A DNA stretch of 36,490 bases from Pseudomonadota bacterium (lineage in GTDB: Bacteria > Pseudomonadota > Alphaproteobacteria > Reyranellales > Reyranellaceae), in NCBI GenBank assembly GCA_023416135.1, contig JAEZIF010000046.1, positions 1 through 36,490 of the forward strand, written 5' to 3'. The position numbers and the translations under genes are program-made. The notes below the pieces were generated by a model that saw nothing but the letters and a program-made list of their open reading frames with translations, had not been told where the DNA came from and did no database searches. Shown in pieces: positions 11,990 to 19,941 of the stretch (the stretch's first letter is position 1; each line of letters begins with the position of its first letter).

Positions 11990-12077
11990 AAACTCGGGAT
12001 CCTCATGATCCCACGTCTCCCAGACGTGAAGCCTCCCTGTTTGACTCGCCGGGCCTTTTGGCCCGGCGTCTTTTTTT
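11990..12077 (+). ncRNA. Three-hairpin small RNA candidate with two CUCCC motifs (alpha-r8/MmgR/suhB-like)
   Basis: Three consecutive hairpins occupy about 80 bp between LysR and the next gene. Hairpin 1 is GGGATC-CTCAT-GATCCC (11996-12012). Hairpin 2 is ACGTCT-CCC-AGACGT (12013-12027), presenting CUCCC in the loop region. A single-stranded linker with CCTCCCTGTT follows (12032-12041), then a 9-bp terminator stem and a T run. This layout, with anti-Shine-Dalgarno-like CUCCC motifs in a loop and a linker before an intrinsic terminator, resembles alphaproteobacterial trans-acting small RNAs of the alpha-r8/MmgR (suhB) type. The family assignment is from memory of the architecture and needs a covariance search. 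The 5' end is not defined; I see no clear promoter. Confidence 0.55.
12047..12077 (+). terminator. Strong intrinsic terminator
   Basis: A perfect 9-bp GC-rich stem (CGCCGGGCC / GGCCCGGCG) with a TTTT loop is followed directly by TC and seven T. It is the best intrinsic terminator in the window. It ends the small RNA candidate and would also stop read-through from the LysR gene. Confidence 0.9.
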
Positions 12078-12217
12078 GGCCCCCTGGTCCCGAGGCGGAA
12101 TTCTATCGCTTTTGAATGAGACGTTCTGCCGCTAATAGGCCACAGCCCACAGGTTGCCCAAGCAATTGATGTGGAAGGCTTCCCACCCCACATGTATTTT
12201 CGGGACCAACAAGAACG

Positions 12218-13096
12218 ATGTTTTCCGAAGTTCGCCAAGCAATCCTGCCCCTGGCTCTGCGCAAGATTAAGCGCAGGGGCGACTTGGAGCGTGCGGGTCT
12301 TCTCATCGAATCGCTGGCCAAGCACTGGCGTGACAGCAAGCCCTTCGAGCTCCTGATCGTCTCGCCGGGCAACGACACCCAACTGCTGCGCACCAGCCTG
12401 CCGCGCTTTCCCAACATCAACGTGTCGGTGCGGCCAGAGAGTGACTTTTTCTCCCTGTTCTCCAGCTTCTACCTGATGACCGGCTGGTACCGGCAGCAGA
12501 TCGTCAAGCTGCAGGTGCCGGTGATGCTGGGCTTCGGCGGCTACCTGACGCTCGATTCGGACGTCTGCTGCGTCGGCGACTTCGATTCCCGGACCTTCGT
12601 CGACGACGGCCGTGGACTGTCGCGCTGGGAGCCCAAGGTTCATCACGATTGGTGGCGCAACGTTACCGAGATCGTCGGAACGAATTACGACGCCAAGGGC
12701 CATGGCCTGTCGGTGACGCCCAACCTGCTGCATGGCGACCTCGCCGCGCAGACGCTGGACTACATGCGCAACGGCTCGGGCTCGTCGACCAAGGCGTTGA
12801 TGTCCTGGAAGATCCGCCGACCGATGCGGGTGCCGTGGACCGAGTATTCGCTCTACACGACCGTCGCCGAGCTGCAAGGCAACCTGTTCGACTATCACGT
12901 CGAATGGAACACCTGCTATGGCGCCAGCGTACACCTGTTTTCCGAGCAGTCCTGCGTCTGGGGCGCGGACGATTTCGAGCGGCTGGTCAAGCTGCCCAAC
13001 GGCACCGATCCGGGCGGCAAGTTCATCATCGTGCAAAGCCACGCGCGCATCCCGCTTGAGCGGGTGCGCGAATATTGCCTGAGCTTCGCCGGGTAG
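12218..13096 (+). CDS. DUF6492 family protein, probable glycosyltransferase-like
   Basis: A 292-residue soluble protein with no signal peptide. The pair of signatures GWYRQQIVKL (about residue 90) and LTLDSDVCCV (about residue 108) fits the DUF6492 family, whose fold is thought to resemble GT-A nucleotide-sugar transferases; the DSD triplet would be the metal-binding DxD. A later segment, PWTEYSLYTT, is also conserved-looking. If the assignment is right it may add sugars to surface polysaccharide, but no other glycan genes are nearby. The start at ATG 12218 is the first in frame, and the ribosome site is weak. It stands alone between the terminator at 12077 and the convergent CoA-transferase gene. 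Confidence 0.75.
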   Translation: MFSEVRQAILPLALRKIKRRGDLERAGLLIESLAKHWRDSKPFELLIVSPGNDTQLLRTSLPRFPNINVSVRPESDFFSLFSSFYLMTGWYRQQIVKLQVPVMLGFGGYLTLDSDVCCVGDFDSRTFVDDGRGLSRWEPKVHHDWWRNVTEIVGTNYDAKGHGLSVTPNLLHGDLAAQTLDYMRNGSGSSTKALMSWKIRRPMRVPWTEYSLYTTVAELQGNLFDYHVEWNTCYGASVHLFSEQSCVWGADDFERLVKLPNGTDPGGKFIIVQSHARIPLERVREYCLSFAG

Positions 13097-13143
13097 CCTG
13101 GATCCAGGCCTTTGCTCGCAGCGGGTTTGGCGGCCTGCGATCC

Positions 13144-14265
13144 CTAAACCTTTCCGTTGTGCTCGCCGATCTTCGGCGCCTTGGCGACTTCGGCCGCGCG
13201 CTCGCCGTCGAAGCTGACCGGCAGGCCGTGGAACAGCGCGGCTGAGCCCTCGTAGGGCCTGGTAAACATGCCGAGAGCCGCCACCTGGGCGAGCTCGAGC
13301 ACCTGCGGCACGGTGTTCAGCGGCCCGTTTGGCACGCCCAGCGCATCGAGCCTGCCCGACCAGTAGTCGCAGCTCCTGTGCTTCATGATGTCGGCGATCA
13401 TGCCCAGCAGCAGCCCGCGATGCTGCATGCGCTCGACGTTGGTTTTGAAGCGCGGCTCGTCGGGCCATTCGGGATGGCCCAGCGCCTCGGCGAACTTGCG
13501 CCACAGCCGGTCGTTGCCCGGGCAGATCATGAGCGGTCCGTCGCTGCACTCGAACGCCTGATAGGGCGTGAGCGAGGGATGACCGGTGCCCTGGCGAGGT
13601 GCCATCCGGCCGGTCACCGAGTAGTTCGCGGCATGGTTCGACGCCCACATCAGCCCGCTCTCGAACAGCGAGGTGTTGACCAGGCTGCCGTGGCCCGTGG
13701 CAGCGCGCCGGGCGATTGCCGCCAGCACGCCGATCGCCGTCCACATGCCGGTCGACAGGTCGATGATGGAGACGCCGATGCGCGCCTCCGGCCCCGAAGG
13801 ATCGCCGTTCAGCGAGATTAGGCCGGCCACTGCCTGGATGATGGGCTCATAGCCCGGTCGTTCGCTCCACGGCCCGACATGGCCGAAGGCACCGAGGTCG
13901 GCATAGATCAATCGTGGGAAGCGCTTGGTGAGCGTGGCCCCGTCGATGCCGAACTTGGCCGGCACGTCGGCGCGCAGATTGTGGATGAAGACGTCAGCCG
14001 CGCCGATTCGCTCGATCAGCGCCTCGCGCTGCGCCTTGTCGCCGAGATCGCAGGTGATCGACTTCTTGCCGCGGTTCAGCGCGATGAAGCCCACGGAGTC
14101 GCCCTCGATGAACGGAGGGCCCCATTTGCGGGCATCGTCGCCGTCGGGCCGCTCGACCTTCACGACCTCCGCACCGAGGAAGGCCAGGATCTGGCCGCAA
14201 TAGGGGCCGGCGAGGTTCTGGCCGAACTCGACGACCTTGATCCCCTTCAGAGCGCTCGCGGCCAT
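13144..14265 (-). CDS. Class III CoA-transferase (CaiB/BaiF family)
   Basis: A 373-residue family III CoA-transferase, which moves CoA between carboxylic acids through an aspartyl-CoA thioester. The N-terminal segment KVVEFGQNLAGPYCGQ and AEVVKVERPDGDD are typical. The catalytic aspartate is Asp169 in SIIDLSTGMW, the same number as in formyl-CoA transferase. Glycine-rich GNDRLWRKFAEALG near residue 250 also fits. The substrate cannot be read from sequence. Acyl-CoA dehydrogenase, crotonase and Bug-receptor genes nearby suggest uptake and CoA-dependent degradation of an organic acid. It is divergent from the small membrane protein gene at 14307 with only 41 bp between starts. Confidence 0.93.
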   Translation of the reverse strand: MAASALKGIKVVEFGQNLAGPYCGQILAFLGAEVVKVERPDGDDARKWGPPFIEGDSVGFIALNRGKKSITCDLGDKAQREALIERIGAADVFIHNLRADVPAKFGIDGATLTKRFPRLIYADLGAFGHVGPWSERPGYEPIIQAVAGLISLNGDPSGPEARIGVSIIDLSTGMWTAIGVLAAIARRAATGHGSLVNTSLFESGLMWASNHAANYSVTGRMAPRQGTGHPSLTPYQAFECSDGPLMICPGNDRLWRKFAEALGHPEWPDEPRFKTNVERMQHRGLLLGMIADIMKHRSCDYWSGRLDALGVPNGPLNTVPQVLELAQVAALGMFTRPYEGSAALFHGLPVSFDGERAAEVAKAPKIGEHNGKV

Positions 14266-14306
14266 GGCGATTCCGATCCTTATTCACTGGTATTGGTCTC
14301 GCGCCA

Positions 14307-14633
14307 ATGAACGACACATCGCGGCCACCGTCAAAGCGCTTGATCGACTGGTGGGCGTTCGCCTTCGGCCTGTCGACAGTGCTGGTCGCACTGTTCGTGC
14401 CGGTCGCGCGGCTCGGTCCCGACATCCTCGGCCATCCGCCGCTCAAGCTCGTCGTCTTCGCGCTCGGCGCGGTGACGGCCGTCCTCGTCGCCATTGCCCA
14501 TGTGAACCGGGAGGACCGACGCCTCTATGCGGCCGCGCTCGCTGCCGCGGTGATCGGCATCTTCCTCCAGTATTTCGTGATCGCCGTCATCGTCGCGATC
14601 GTGATCGTGACGGTCCTGTCGGCACTGGGCTGA
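14307..14633 (+). CDS. Small hypothetical membrane protein
   Basis: A 108-residue protein with a short polar N-terminus and three or four hydrophobic segments (about residues 12-33, 46-66, 73-90 and 90-107). I do not recognise a family. It is plausible as a real gene because its hydrophobic pattern is coherent and it fits exactly between the divergent CoA-transferase and the convergent acyl-CoA dehydrogenase, stopping 6 bp before the latter's 3' end. No catalytic motif is visible. Confidence 0.65.
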   Translation: MNDTSRPPSKRLIDWWAFAFGLSTVLVALFVPVARLGPDILGHPPLKLVVFALGAVTAVLVAIAHVNREDRRLYAAALAAAVIGIFLQYFVIAVIVAIVIVTVLSALG

Positions 14634-14639
14634 CCGGAC

Positions 14640-15806
14640 CTAGCGCAGGCTGCTGCCCAGGATCTCGCGCGCGATCACCACGCGCTGGACCTCGCTCGGG
14701 CCCTCGCCGACGCGGCGGATGCGCATCTCGCGGTACCAGCGCTCGAGCGGCAGGTCCTTGGTCATGCCCATGCCGCCATGGATCTGCATGGCGCGGTCGA
14801 CGACGCGGCCGCCGCCTTCCGAGGCGGTGAGCTTGGCGATGGCCGCCTCGGTGCGGAACGGCTGTCCGCGGCGTGCCTTCTCGGCGGCCTCGAGCGTGAA
14901 ATGGCGGGCGGTGCGGATATCGATCTCGTTGTCGACCAGCATCCACTGGATGGCCTGCCGGTGGGCGAGTTTGTCGCCGAAGGTGCTGCGCATCTTGGCC
15001 CATTCGATCGCCATCTCGTGGGCAGCGATGGCCACGCCGATGCAGCCCGCGGCGTAGGGGATGCGCTGTCGCGTCAGGCGGTCGTTGGCGACCGCGAAGC
15101 CCTTGTTGACCTCGCCCAGCACCTGGTGGTCGGAGACCCAGCAATCCTTGAATTCGAGCTCGGTGGCGTAGCTCGACGAGCGCAGCGTGTGCACGACGCG
15201 CCGCACATGGAAGCCGGGCGTGCCGGCATCGACGATGAAGCAGGTAATGCCGGCGCGGCCCTTGGAGGCGTCGGTGCGGGCAAAGACGATGCCGTACTGG
15301 GCGCGGTCGGCGCCCGAGATGAAGATCTTGGCGCCGTTCAGCACCCAGCCATTGCCCTTGCGCTCGGCGCGCGTCTGGATGGCGCGCGCCGGATCGCTGC
15401 CGCCCGACGGCTCGGTCAGACCGAAGAACGGCTTCTTCTCGCCGCGCAGCGTCGGATATAGGTAGCGCTCCTTCTGGTCCTCGTTGGCCTCGAAGATCTG
15501 GGCGAGACCCGCGCCGCCGAACGTGCCGTAGCAGGGCACGTAGAGGCCGGCGCGATGCTGGGCCATTTCGATGGCGAGCAGCACGCGCGTCACGATGTCG
15601 ATGTCGGGCCCACCGAACTCCTTGGGGATGTCGATTCCGTACAGGCCCATCGCCTTGGTCTTCTCGACCAGCCGGGCGTGATCGGCGGGATCGAGCTCGG
15701 AGGCGTCGGGATCGAGCCTGGCCTCGAGCGGAATGATCTCCTCGCGAACGTACCGCCGTACCTGGTCGATCAGCATCTGCTGCTCGGAGCTGGGCTCGAA
15801 GTCCAT
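14640..15806 (-). CDS. Acyl-CoA dehydrogenase
   Basis: A 388-residue FAD flavoenzyme for alpha,beta-desaturation of an acyl-CoA. It has the three-part family fold: N-terminal helices (MDFEPSSEQQMLIDQVRRYV), a middle beta domain with the FAD/substrate signature (FFGLTEPSGGSDPA, then GAKIFISGADRAQ), and C-terminal helices (RSTFGDKLAHRQAIQ; QIHGGMGMTKDLPLERWYR). The catalytic glutamate is expected in the GEGPSEVQR segment near the end. The start is ATG 15806; the frame is open further upstream to 16061, but that extension lies over the GIY-YIG gene and is low-complexity. It follows the GIY-YIG gene by 10 bp, in the operon starting at the crotonase or Bug gene. Confidence 0.93.
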   Translation of the reverse strand: MDFEPSSEQQMLIDQVRRYVREEIIPLEARLDPDASELDPADHARLVEKTKAMGLYGIDIPKEFGGPDIDIVTRVLLAIEMAQHRAGLYVPCYGTFGGAGLAQIFEANEDQKERYLYPTLRGEKKPFFGLTEPSGGSDPARAIQTRAERKGNGWVLNGAKIFISGADRAQYGIVFARTDASKGRAGITCFIVDAGTPGFHVRRVVHTLRSSSYATELEFKDCWVSDHQVLGEVNKGFAVANDRLTRQRIPYAAGCIGVAIAAHEMAIEWAKMRSTFGDKLAHRQAIQWMLVDNEIDIRTARHFTLEAAEKARRGQPFRTEAAIAKLTASEGGGRVVDRAMQIHGGMGMTKDLPLERWYREMRIRRVGEGPSEVQRVVIAREILGSSLR

Positions 15807-15816
15807 GGTTGCCTCG

Positions 15817-16158
15817 TCAGTTCGGGCTGAGCCTGCCAAGCGCAGGTGGCGGGTTCCTGGCATTGTCGGTGGGCAGGCTGCCGTGGTCGGCCTGATGCAC
15901 CATGAGGAGCTCGAACCAGCGCGTGCGGTACTGCTGGTTGACCTCGACACGGAACTGATGGCCCGAGCCACGCTGGCTCGCTTCGCGCTGCAGCTCGCTG
16001 CGCAGGCCGAAGGCCGAACGCGCGCCGGCCTGGCCGATGTAGACGATCGTGCCCTTGTCATCGGCGATCTGATAGACGCCGAGCTGACCGGGCAGGCGGT
16101 CGACGACTTCCGCCGTCAGCGGACGCCAAGGTTTGTCGAGGCGCAGGCGGAGCGCCAC
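15817..16158 (-). CDS. Small GIY-YIG-like domain protein
   Basis: A 113-residue protein with a compact GIY-YIG-like core: GVYQIADDKGTIVYIGQAG (GVY for GIY, then YIG) at residues about 27-45, followed by a helix with Arg (FGLRSELQRE) and a later Glu in RWFELLMVH. GIY-YIG domains cut DNA or RNA, but this short form, which resembles DUF7508-type proteins, has no DNA-binding extension, so nuclease activity is uncertain. The start is GTG 16158, one base after the TGA of the crotonase gene, so it is probably translationally coupled. It is an unexpected member of an acyl-CoA operon, lying between crotonase and acyl-CoA dehydrogenase. Confidence 0.7.
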   Translation of the reverse strand: MALRLRLDKPWRPLTAEVVDRLPGQLGVYQIADDKGTIVYIGQAGARSAFGLRSELQREASQRGSGHQFRVEVNQQYRTRWFELLMVHQADHGSLPTDNARNPPPALGRLSPN

Positions 16159-16159
16159 G

Positions 16160-16921
16160 TCACTTGCCCTGGAACTTCGCGGTGCGCTTCTCCAGGCGGG
16201 CCTTCATGCCCTCCTGCGCGTCCTGGCTCTGCATCGCAGCCACGACGAGGGCGTCGACGTCGTCGTGCTTGATCGTGTCGCGGAACTCGAGCTGGCGCAC
16301 GGTCAGCGCCTTCATGGCCTTGAGCGACAAGGGTGCGTTGGCGGCAAGGCGATCGATCACCTTGGTCGCTTCAGCCTCGATCTGGTCGGCCGGCACGCAG
16401 CGCGCGATCAGGCCGAGCGCATGCAGCTTGGTCGAGGGCAGGGGATCGCCCAGCAGCAGCATCTCGCGCGTCGTCACCGGTCCCAGCACTTCCATCAGCT
16501 TCTTGGCCAGGAACCAGTTGGGCGCCAGGCCAACCTGGGCCAGCGACATGCCGAAGCGCGCCTTCTGGCTGGCCACCACGATGTCGCAATGCAGCGCCAG
16601 CTCGTTGCCGCCGGCGATGGCGTCGCCCTGGACGACAGCGACAACGGGGAGAGGACATAGCTCGATGGCGCGCAACATCACCTCGATGCCGCTCGCCTTG
16701 CCATCGCCGGCCGACTTGCTGCGCTCGGCCATGTCGAGACCGGCGCAGAACACGTCGCCCTTGCCGCGGATCACCATGACGCGGTCTTCCGGCGCTACCG
16801 GGGCGCCCAGCGCCTCGATCATCTCGCGCAACAGCTCGCTATCGAGCGCGTTGCGCTTCTCTGGCCGGTTCATCCAGATGGTCTTGATCGGGCCCTTCTT
16901 TTCGATGATGACCTTGTTCAT
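16160..16921 (-). CDS. Enoyl-CoA hydratase/isomerase family (crotonase) protein
   Basis: A 253-residue crotonase-fold protein. It has the oxyanion-hole segments (DVFCAGLDM near residue 60 and IAGGNELALHCD near 105). Of the two acidic residues used by enoyl-CoA hydratases, the second is present (Glu153 in TTREMLLLGD), but the usual Pro-Glu after Phe-Gly is Ser-Leu (Leu127 in FGMSLAQVGL). A plain syn-hydratase mechanism is therefore doubtful, and isomerase or another crotonase activity is possible. The start is ATG 16921, 5 bp after the stop of the Bug receptor gene. Its stop is one base from the GIY-YIG start. Confidence 0.9.
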   Translation of the reverse strand: MNKVIIEKKGPIKTIWMNRPEKRNALDSELLREMIEALGAPVAPEDRVMVIRGKGDVFCAGLDMAERSKSAGDGKASGIEVMLRAIELCPLPVVAVVQGDAIAGGNELALHCDIVVASQKARFGMSLAQVGLAPNWFLAKKLMEVLGPVTTREMLLLGDPLPSTKLHALGLIARCVPADQIEAEATKVIDRLAANAPLSLKAMKALTVRQLEFRDTIKHDDVDALVVAAMQSQDAQEGMKARLEKRTAKFQGK

Positions 16922-16926
16922 CCTCT

Positions 16927-17889
16927 TCACTCCGGTTCGATGCCTGCCGCCTTGATCTCTGTGGTCCACCACGTCGTCTGTTCCTTGACGTAGGCGGCGA
17001 ACTGCTCGAGCGGCAACGGCGAGATCTCCATGCGTCCCTGGGTCATGGCCTTGGCCGTCGCCGGGTCCTTCAGTGCCTCGGCGATCGCGTCGGCCAGCGT
17101 CTTCTGGATGTCCTTGGGTGTACCGGCCGGAGCGAACACCGCCAGCCAATAGACCAGCGAGTAGCCCGGCACGGCCTCGGCGATGGGCGGCAGGTCGGGT
17201 GCGACCGACGTCCGCTGCGGGCCCGTGGTGGCGAGGCCGCGCACCTTGCCGGCCTCGATTTGCGCCAGGCCCTGCGGCAGGTCGGGGAACATGAGCTGGA
17301 CCTGGCCGGAGATGACGTCGCCCAGCGCCTGAGGGCTTGCCTTGTAGGGCACGCGCTCGATCTTCACGCCGGCCAGCTTGTTGAACATCTCTCCCGACAG
17401 GCGTTGCGAGGCGCTGGCCTCCGCATAGTTCAGCTTGCCGGGGTTCTTCTTGGCGTAGTCGACCAGCTCGGCCACCGACTTGATGGGCAGATCGTTGTTG
17501 ACCACCAGGACGTTGACGCCTGTCACGCAGCGCATGATCGGCGCGAAGTCCTTGTCGGGGTCGTAGGAGAGCTTCTTGAACAAGGCCGGATTGGCGGCGT
17601 TGGTCGTGTTGGTGCCCATCAGCAGCGTGTAGCCGTCGGGCGGCGCCGTCGCGACCGCCGAAGCACCGAGCTGGCCGGAAGCGCCGGGCTTGTCGTCGAC
17701 GACGATGGGCTGCTTCAGGATGTCCTGCAGCTTGGCAGCAAGCCCGCGCGCGGTCAGGTCGGTGGCGCTGCCGGCCGCGAAGGGCACGACCATCTTGATC
17801 GGCTTGTTGGGATACGCCTGTGCAAACGCTTTCGGCGACGCTGACAGGGCGGCGGCACCTGCAAGCACGAAGCGGCGATTAAACTTCAC
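16927..17889 (-). CDS. Bug-type (TctC-like) tripartite tricarboxylate transporter substrate-binding protein
   Basis: A 320-residue periplasmic solute receptor. The N-terminus (MKFNRRFVLAGAAALSASPK, then AFA before QAYPNKP) is a signal peptide with twin arginines and a likely cleavage at AFA/QA. The mature start YPNKPIKMVVPFAAGSATD is the Bug-family hallmark, followed by KPGASGQLGASAVA and PDGYTLLMGTN. These proteins capture carboxylates or aromatic acids, sometimes for a TctAB membrane pair and often as orphans. No tctA or tctB is in the window. The start is GTG 17889 with a GGGAGGA ribosome site. It leads an operon with crotonase, GIY-YIG and acyl-CoA dehydrogenase, which suggests its ligand is degraded through CoA esters. 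Confidence 0.93.
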   Translation of the reverse strand: MKFNRRFVLAGAAALSASPKAFAQAYPNKPIKMVVPFAAGSATDLTARGLAAKLQDILKQPIVVDDKPGASGQLGASAVATAPPDGYTLLMGTNTTNAANPALFKKLSYDPDKDFAPIMRCVTGVNVLVVNNDLPIKSVAELVDYAKKNPGKLNYAEASASQRLSGEMFNKLAGVKIERVPYKASPQALGDVISGQVQLMFPDLPQGLAQIEAGKVRGLATTGPQRTSVAPDLPPIAEAVPGYSLVYWLAVFAPAGTPKDIQKTLADAIAEALKDPATAKAMTQGRMEISPLPLEQFAAYVKEQTTWWTTEIKAAGIEPE

Positions 17890-17972
17890 TTATAATCCTC
17901 CCTTGGCCTCACTTCCTCCGAGGAGGGCCGACACGTTTTAGCGCGGGCCGGCGCGGCAAGGCAAAGGCAGGG

Positions 17973-18935
17973 CTACATGAAGAGTTTTTCCGCTTTGCGG
18001 TTGGCGTACAGCCCGGCCACGAACTCGCCGTAACCGTTGTAAAGCAGCGTCGGGATTCGCTCGTCGCTGCCCAACGGCTTTTCGGTCGCCTGGCTCCAGC
18101 GCGGGTGCGGCACCTGCGGATTCACATTGGCCCAGAAGCCGTATTCGCTCGACTGCAGTTTCTCCCAGAACGAAACGGGTCGCTTGTCGCTGAACTCGAC
18201 GGAGACGATCGACTTCACGTTCTTGAAGCCGTACTTCCACGGCGCCACCAAGCGCAGCGGCGCGCCATTCTGCTTGTGGATCGGCTTGCCGTAGAGGCCG
18301 GTGGCGATGAAGGTGAGATCGTTCATCGCCTCGTCCATCGCCAGGCCCTCGGTATAGGGCCAGGGATAGAGCATGTCGCGCTGCTCGCGCATCACCGAGG
18401 GCTTGCTGAGCGTCTTCATCACCACGAACTTGGCGCCGCTCGTCGGCTTGCATAACTCGACCAGGGAGCGCATCGGAAAGCCGCTCCACGGCACGATCAT
18501 CGACCATGTCTCGACGCAGCGATGGCGGTAGACGCGCTCCTCGAGCTGCACCTTGGCCAAAAGATCGTCGATGCCGATCTCGAACGGCTGCTCGACCATG
18601 CCCGAGACCTTGATGGTCCACGGGCGGACTTCGAGTTTCTGGGCATCCCGCCAGATGCTCTTGTCGGTGCCGAATTCGTAGAAGTTGTTGTAGGTCGTCG
18701 CCAGCTTCTCGGCGGTCATCGGCGTCGGGACGCCATACTTGTCGTTGCGCTTGGCGGGATAGAGCGCGGCCGACGGGTCCTTGTTCTTGTCTTGGGCGGC
18801 GGCGATGGCCGGCAGGGCGAGCGACGCGGCGCCGAGCCCCATCGCCTTCACCAGCGAGCGGCGCTGCAGATAGGTGCCCTCGGGGGTTGCCTGGTTTTCG
18901 CCCAATTCCCAGCCGCGGTTGCGCTTGATCAGCAT
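17973..18935 (-). CDS. msrP: Protein-methionine-sulfoxide reductase catalytic subunit MsrP (YedY)
   Basis: MsrP is a periplasmic molybdopterin enzyme that repairs oxidised methionines. The product is 320 residues. A Tat signal (QRRSLVKAMGLGAASLALPA near residues 24-43) precedes the mature protein. The Mo-ligand cysteine is Cys140 in YRHRCVETWSMIVPWSGFP. Other family marks are TYNNFYEFGTDKS, GAPLRLVAPWKYGFKNVKSI and the C-terminal LLYNGYGEFVAGLY. Its usual heme membrane partner MsrQ is not adjacent: the neighbour upstream is an Mpo1-like protein and the one downstream is the Bug receptor. Electrons must come from an MsrQ elsewhere or another donor. Confidence 0.95.
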   Translation of the reverse strand: MLIKRNRGWELGENQATPEGTYLQRRSLVKAMGLGAASLALPAIAAAQDKNKDPSAALYPAKRNDKYGVPTPMTAEKLATTYNNFYEFGTDKSIWRDAQKLEVRPWTIKVSGMVEQPFEIGIDDLLAKVQLEERVYRHRCVETWSMIVPWSGFPMRSLVELCKPTSGAKFVVMKTLSKPSVMREQRDMLYPWPYTEGLAMDEAMNDLTFIATGLYGKPIHKQNGAPLRLVAPWKYGFKNVKSIVSVEFSDKRPVSFWEKLQSSEYGFWANVNPQVPHPRWSQATEKPLGSDERIPTLLYNGYGEFVAGLYANRKAEKLFM

Positions 18936-19001
18936 GACTAAGTCTCCTTACACCCGGGGCCTATCTGATGTCGCGTCTGCCCGAGGGCAAATCAACCCTG
19001 C

Positions 19002-19514
19002 TCACCGCGCCGTGACTCCCGCTTCGCCGATGACCTCGGCGAGATCGCGGCGGTGGCCGATTGCCACCATGGCCTCGGCCAACAAAAACATCGGCCCGAT
19101 GAAGGCCTGGAAGATATTGTCGATCAGCGCCGGGCGCTTGCCTTCGTAGTGATGGCCGAGGAACTGCAGGATCCAGCCGCCGACGAACAGGGCGGCGAAG
19201 GCAATCCACACGGCCTGCGTCGACCCCAGAGCGCCGACGAAGGCCTCGGCGGCAAACCAGGCGACCGCCATGATCAGGCCCAAGACGAGGCCGATGCCGA
19301 GATCGAGCGCCATCCAGCCCAGGACCGCGAAGATGGTGACGGCGAGTGACAGCGTCCACTGCCGGTCGCCCACTTCGAAGCGCCACAGTGAAAGGATCAG
19401 CAACAGCGAGAAGACGATCACCGGAATTCCCACGAAGTGGGTCGCCTTGTTACGCCAGTCGCGGTGCACCAAAGCATAGGATGTAAGTTGATTGCGGAAC
19501 AGCTCGCTGGCCAT
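19002..19514 (-). CDS. Mpo1-like (DUF962) membrane protein
   Basis: A 170-residue membrane protein with four hydrophobic segments. The opening YALVHRDWRNKATHFVGIP contains the HxxxxN...H motif, and LQFLGHHYEGKRPALIDN a later HH-E motif; together these match the Mpo1/DUF962 family, of which the yeast member is an iron-dependent 2-hydroxy fatty acid dioxygenase. A bacterial function is not established. The start is ATG 19514. It lies 66 bp upstream of msrP on the same strand, in the place where msrQ is usually found, and just downstream of the decayed thioredoxin-like copy. Confidence 0.82.
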   Translation of the reverse strand: MASELFRNQLTSYALVHRDWRNKATHFVGIPVIVFSLLLILSLWRFEVGDRQWTLSLAVTIFAVLGWMALDLGIGLVLGLIMAVAWFAAEAFVGALGSTQAVWIAFAALFVGGWILQFLGHHYEGKRPALIDNIFQAFIGPMFLLAEAMVAIGHRRDLAEVIGEAGVTAR

Positions 19515-19525
19515 GGCGCCCCCAC

Positions 19526-19846
19526 CTAGGGTCTGGTGTTCGTCACATCGAGGATCGCCGGCCACATGAACTCGCGCCAGCCGTTGTTGCCGGCGGTGCT
19601 GGTCGTGGGCCGCATCATCGCCTTGGCCGTGGTGCGCCGATGGTCGGGACATCGATCGTCTTGCAGGTGGGAGACCCGGCGAACAGCGGCTGCCACTGGC
19701 ATGCGCCATGCCTTGCACGCTTCCGACGGATGGTGACAGACGAGGACCGGCACCGCGCGGGGCGCTCTGCTTGGCGGCGGGCGTTTTCGCTTCGACGACG
19801 GCGTGCACGACGCCGCGACCGCGATCACAAGACGTCTCGAGACCAT
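19526..19846 (-). pseudogene. Decayed copy of the thioredoxin-fold gene at 20001
   Basis: Starting at ATG 19846 (MVSRRLVIAVAA, a signal-like start beginning M.SRR like its neighbour), pieces related to the gene at 20001-20435 are recognisable. They are PVLV...CKAWR (neighbour: PVLV...CKIWR) and, at the end, GNNGWREFMWPAILDVT (neighbour: GNVGWKDKMWPKILEVT). The two landmarks are about 40 codons apart here but about 80 in the intact gene, and plausible protein between them (CQWQPLFAGSPTCKTIDVPT) reads only in another frame. I infer a tandem paralogue that has suffered deletions and frameshifts. The cysteine aligned with Cys44 is kept; the position matching the UGA is not a Cys in the readable frame. 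A single frame stays open through the region, so it may still yield a nonsense peptide. Confidence 0.65.
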
Positions 19847-19941
19847 ACGACTTCCATCTCCCCGGGGAAACGCTCCGCGGGCCAATATGGTCCAAGCTCA
19901 CAATTAGTAGAAGCAGACGCCGTTCGCCAATGCTCATGCTC

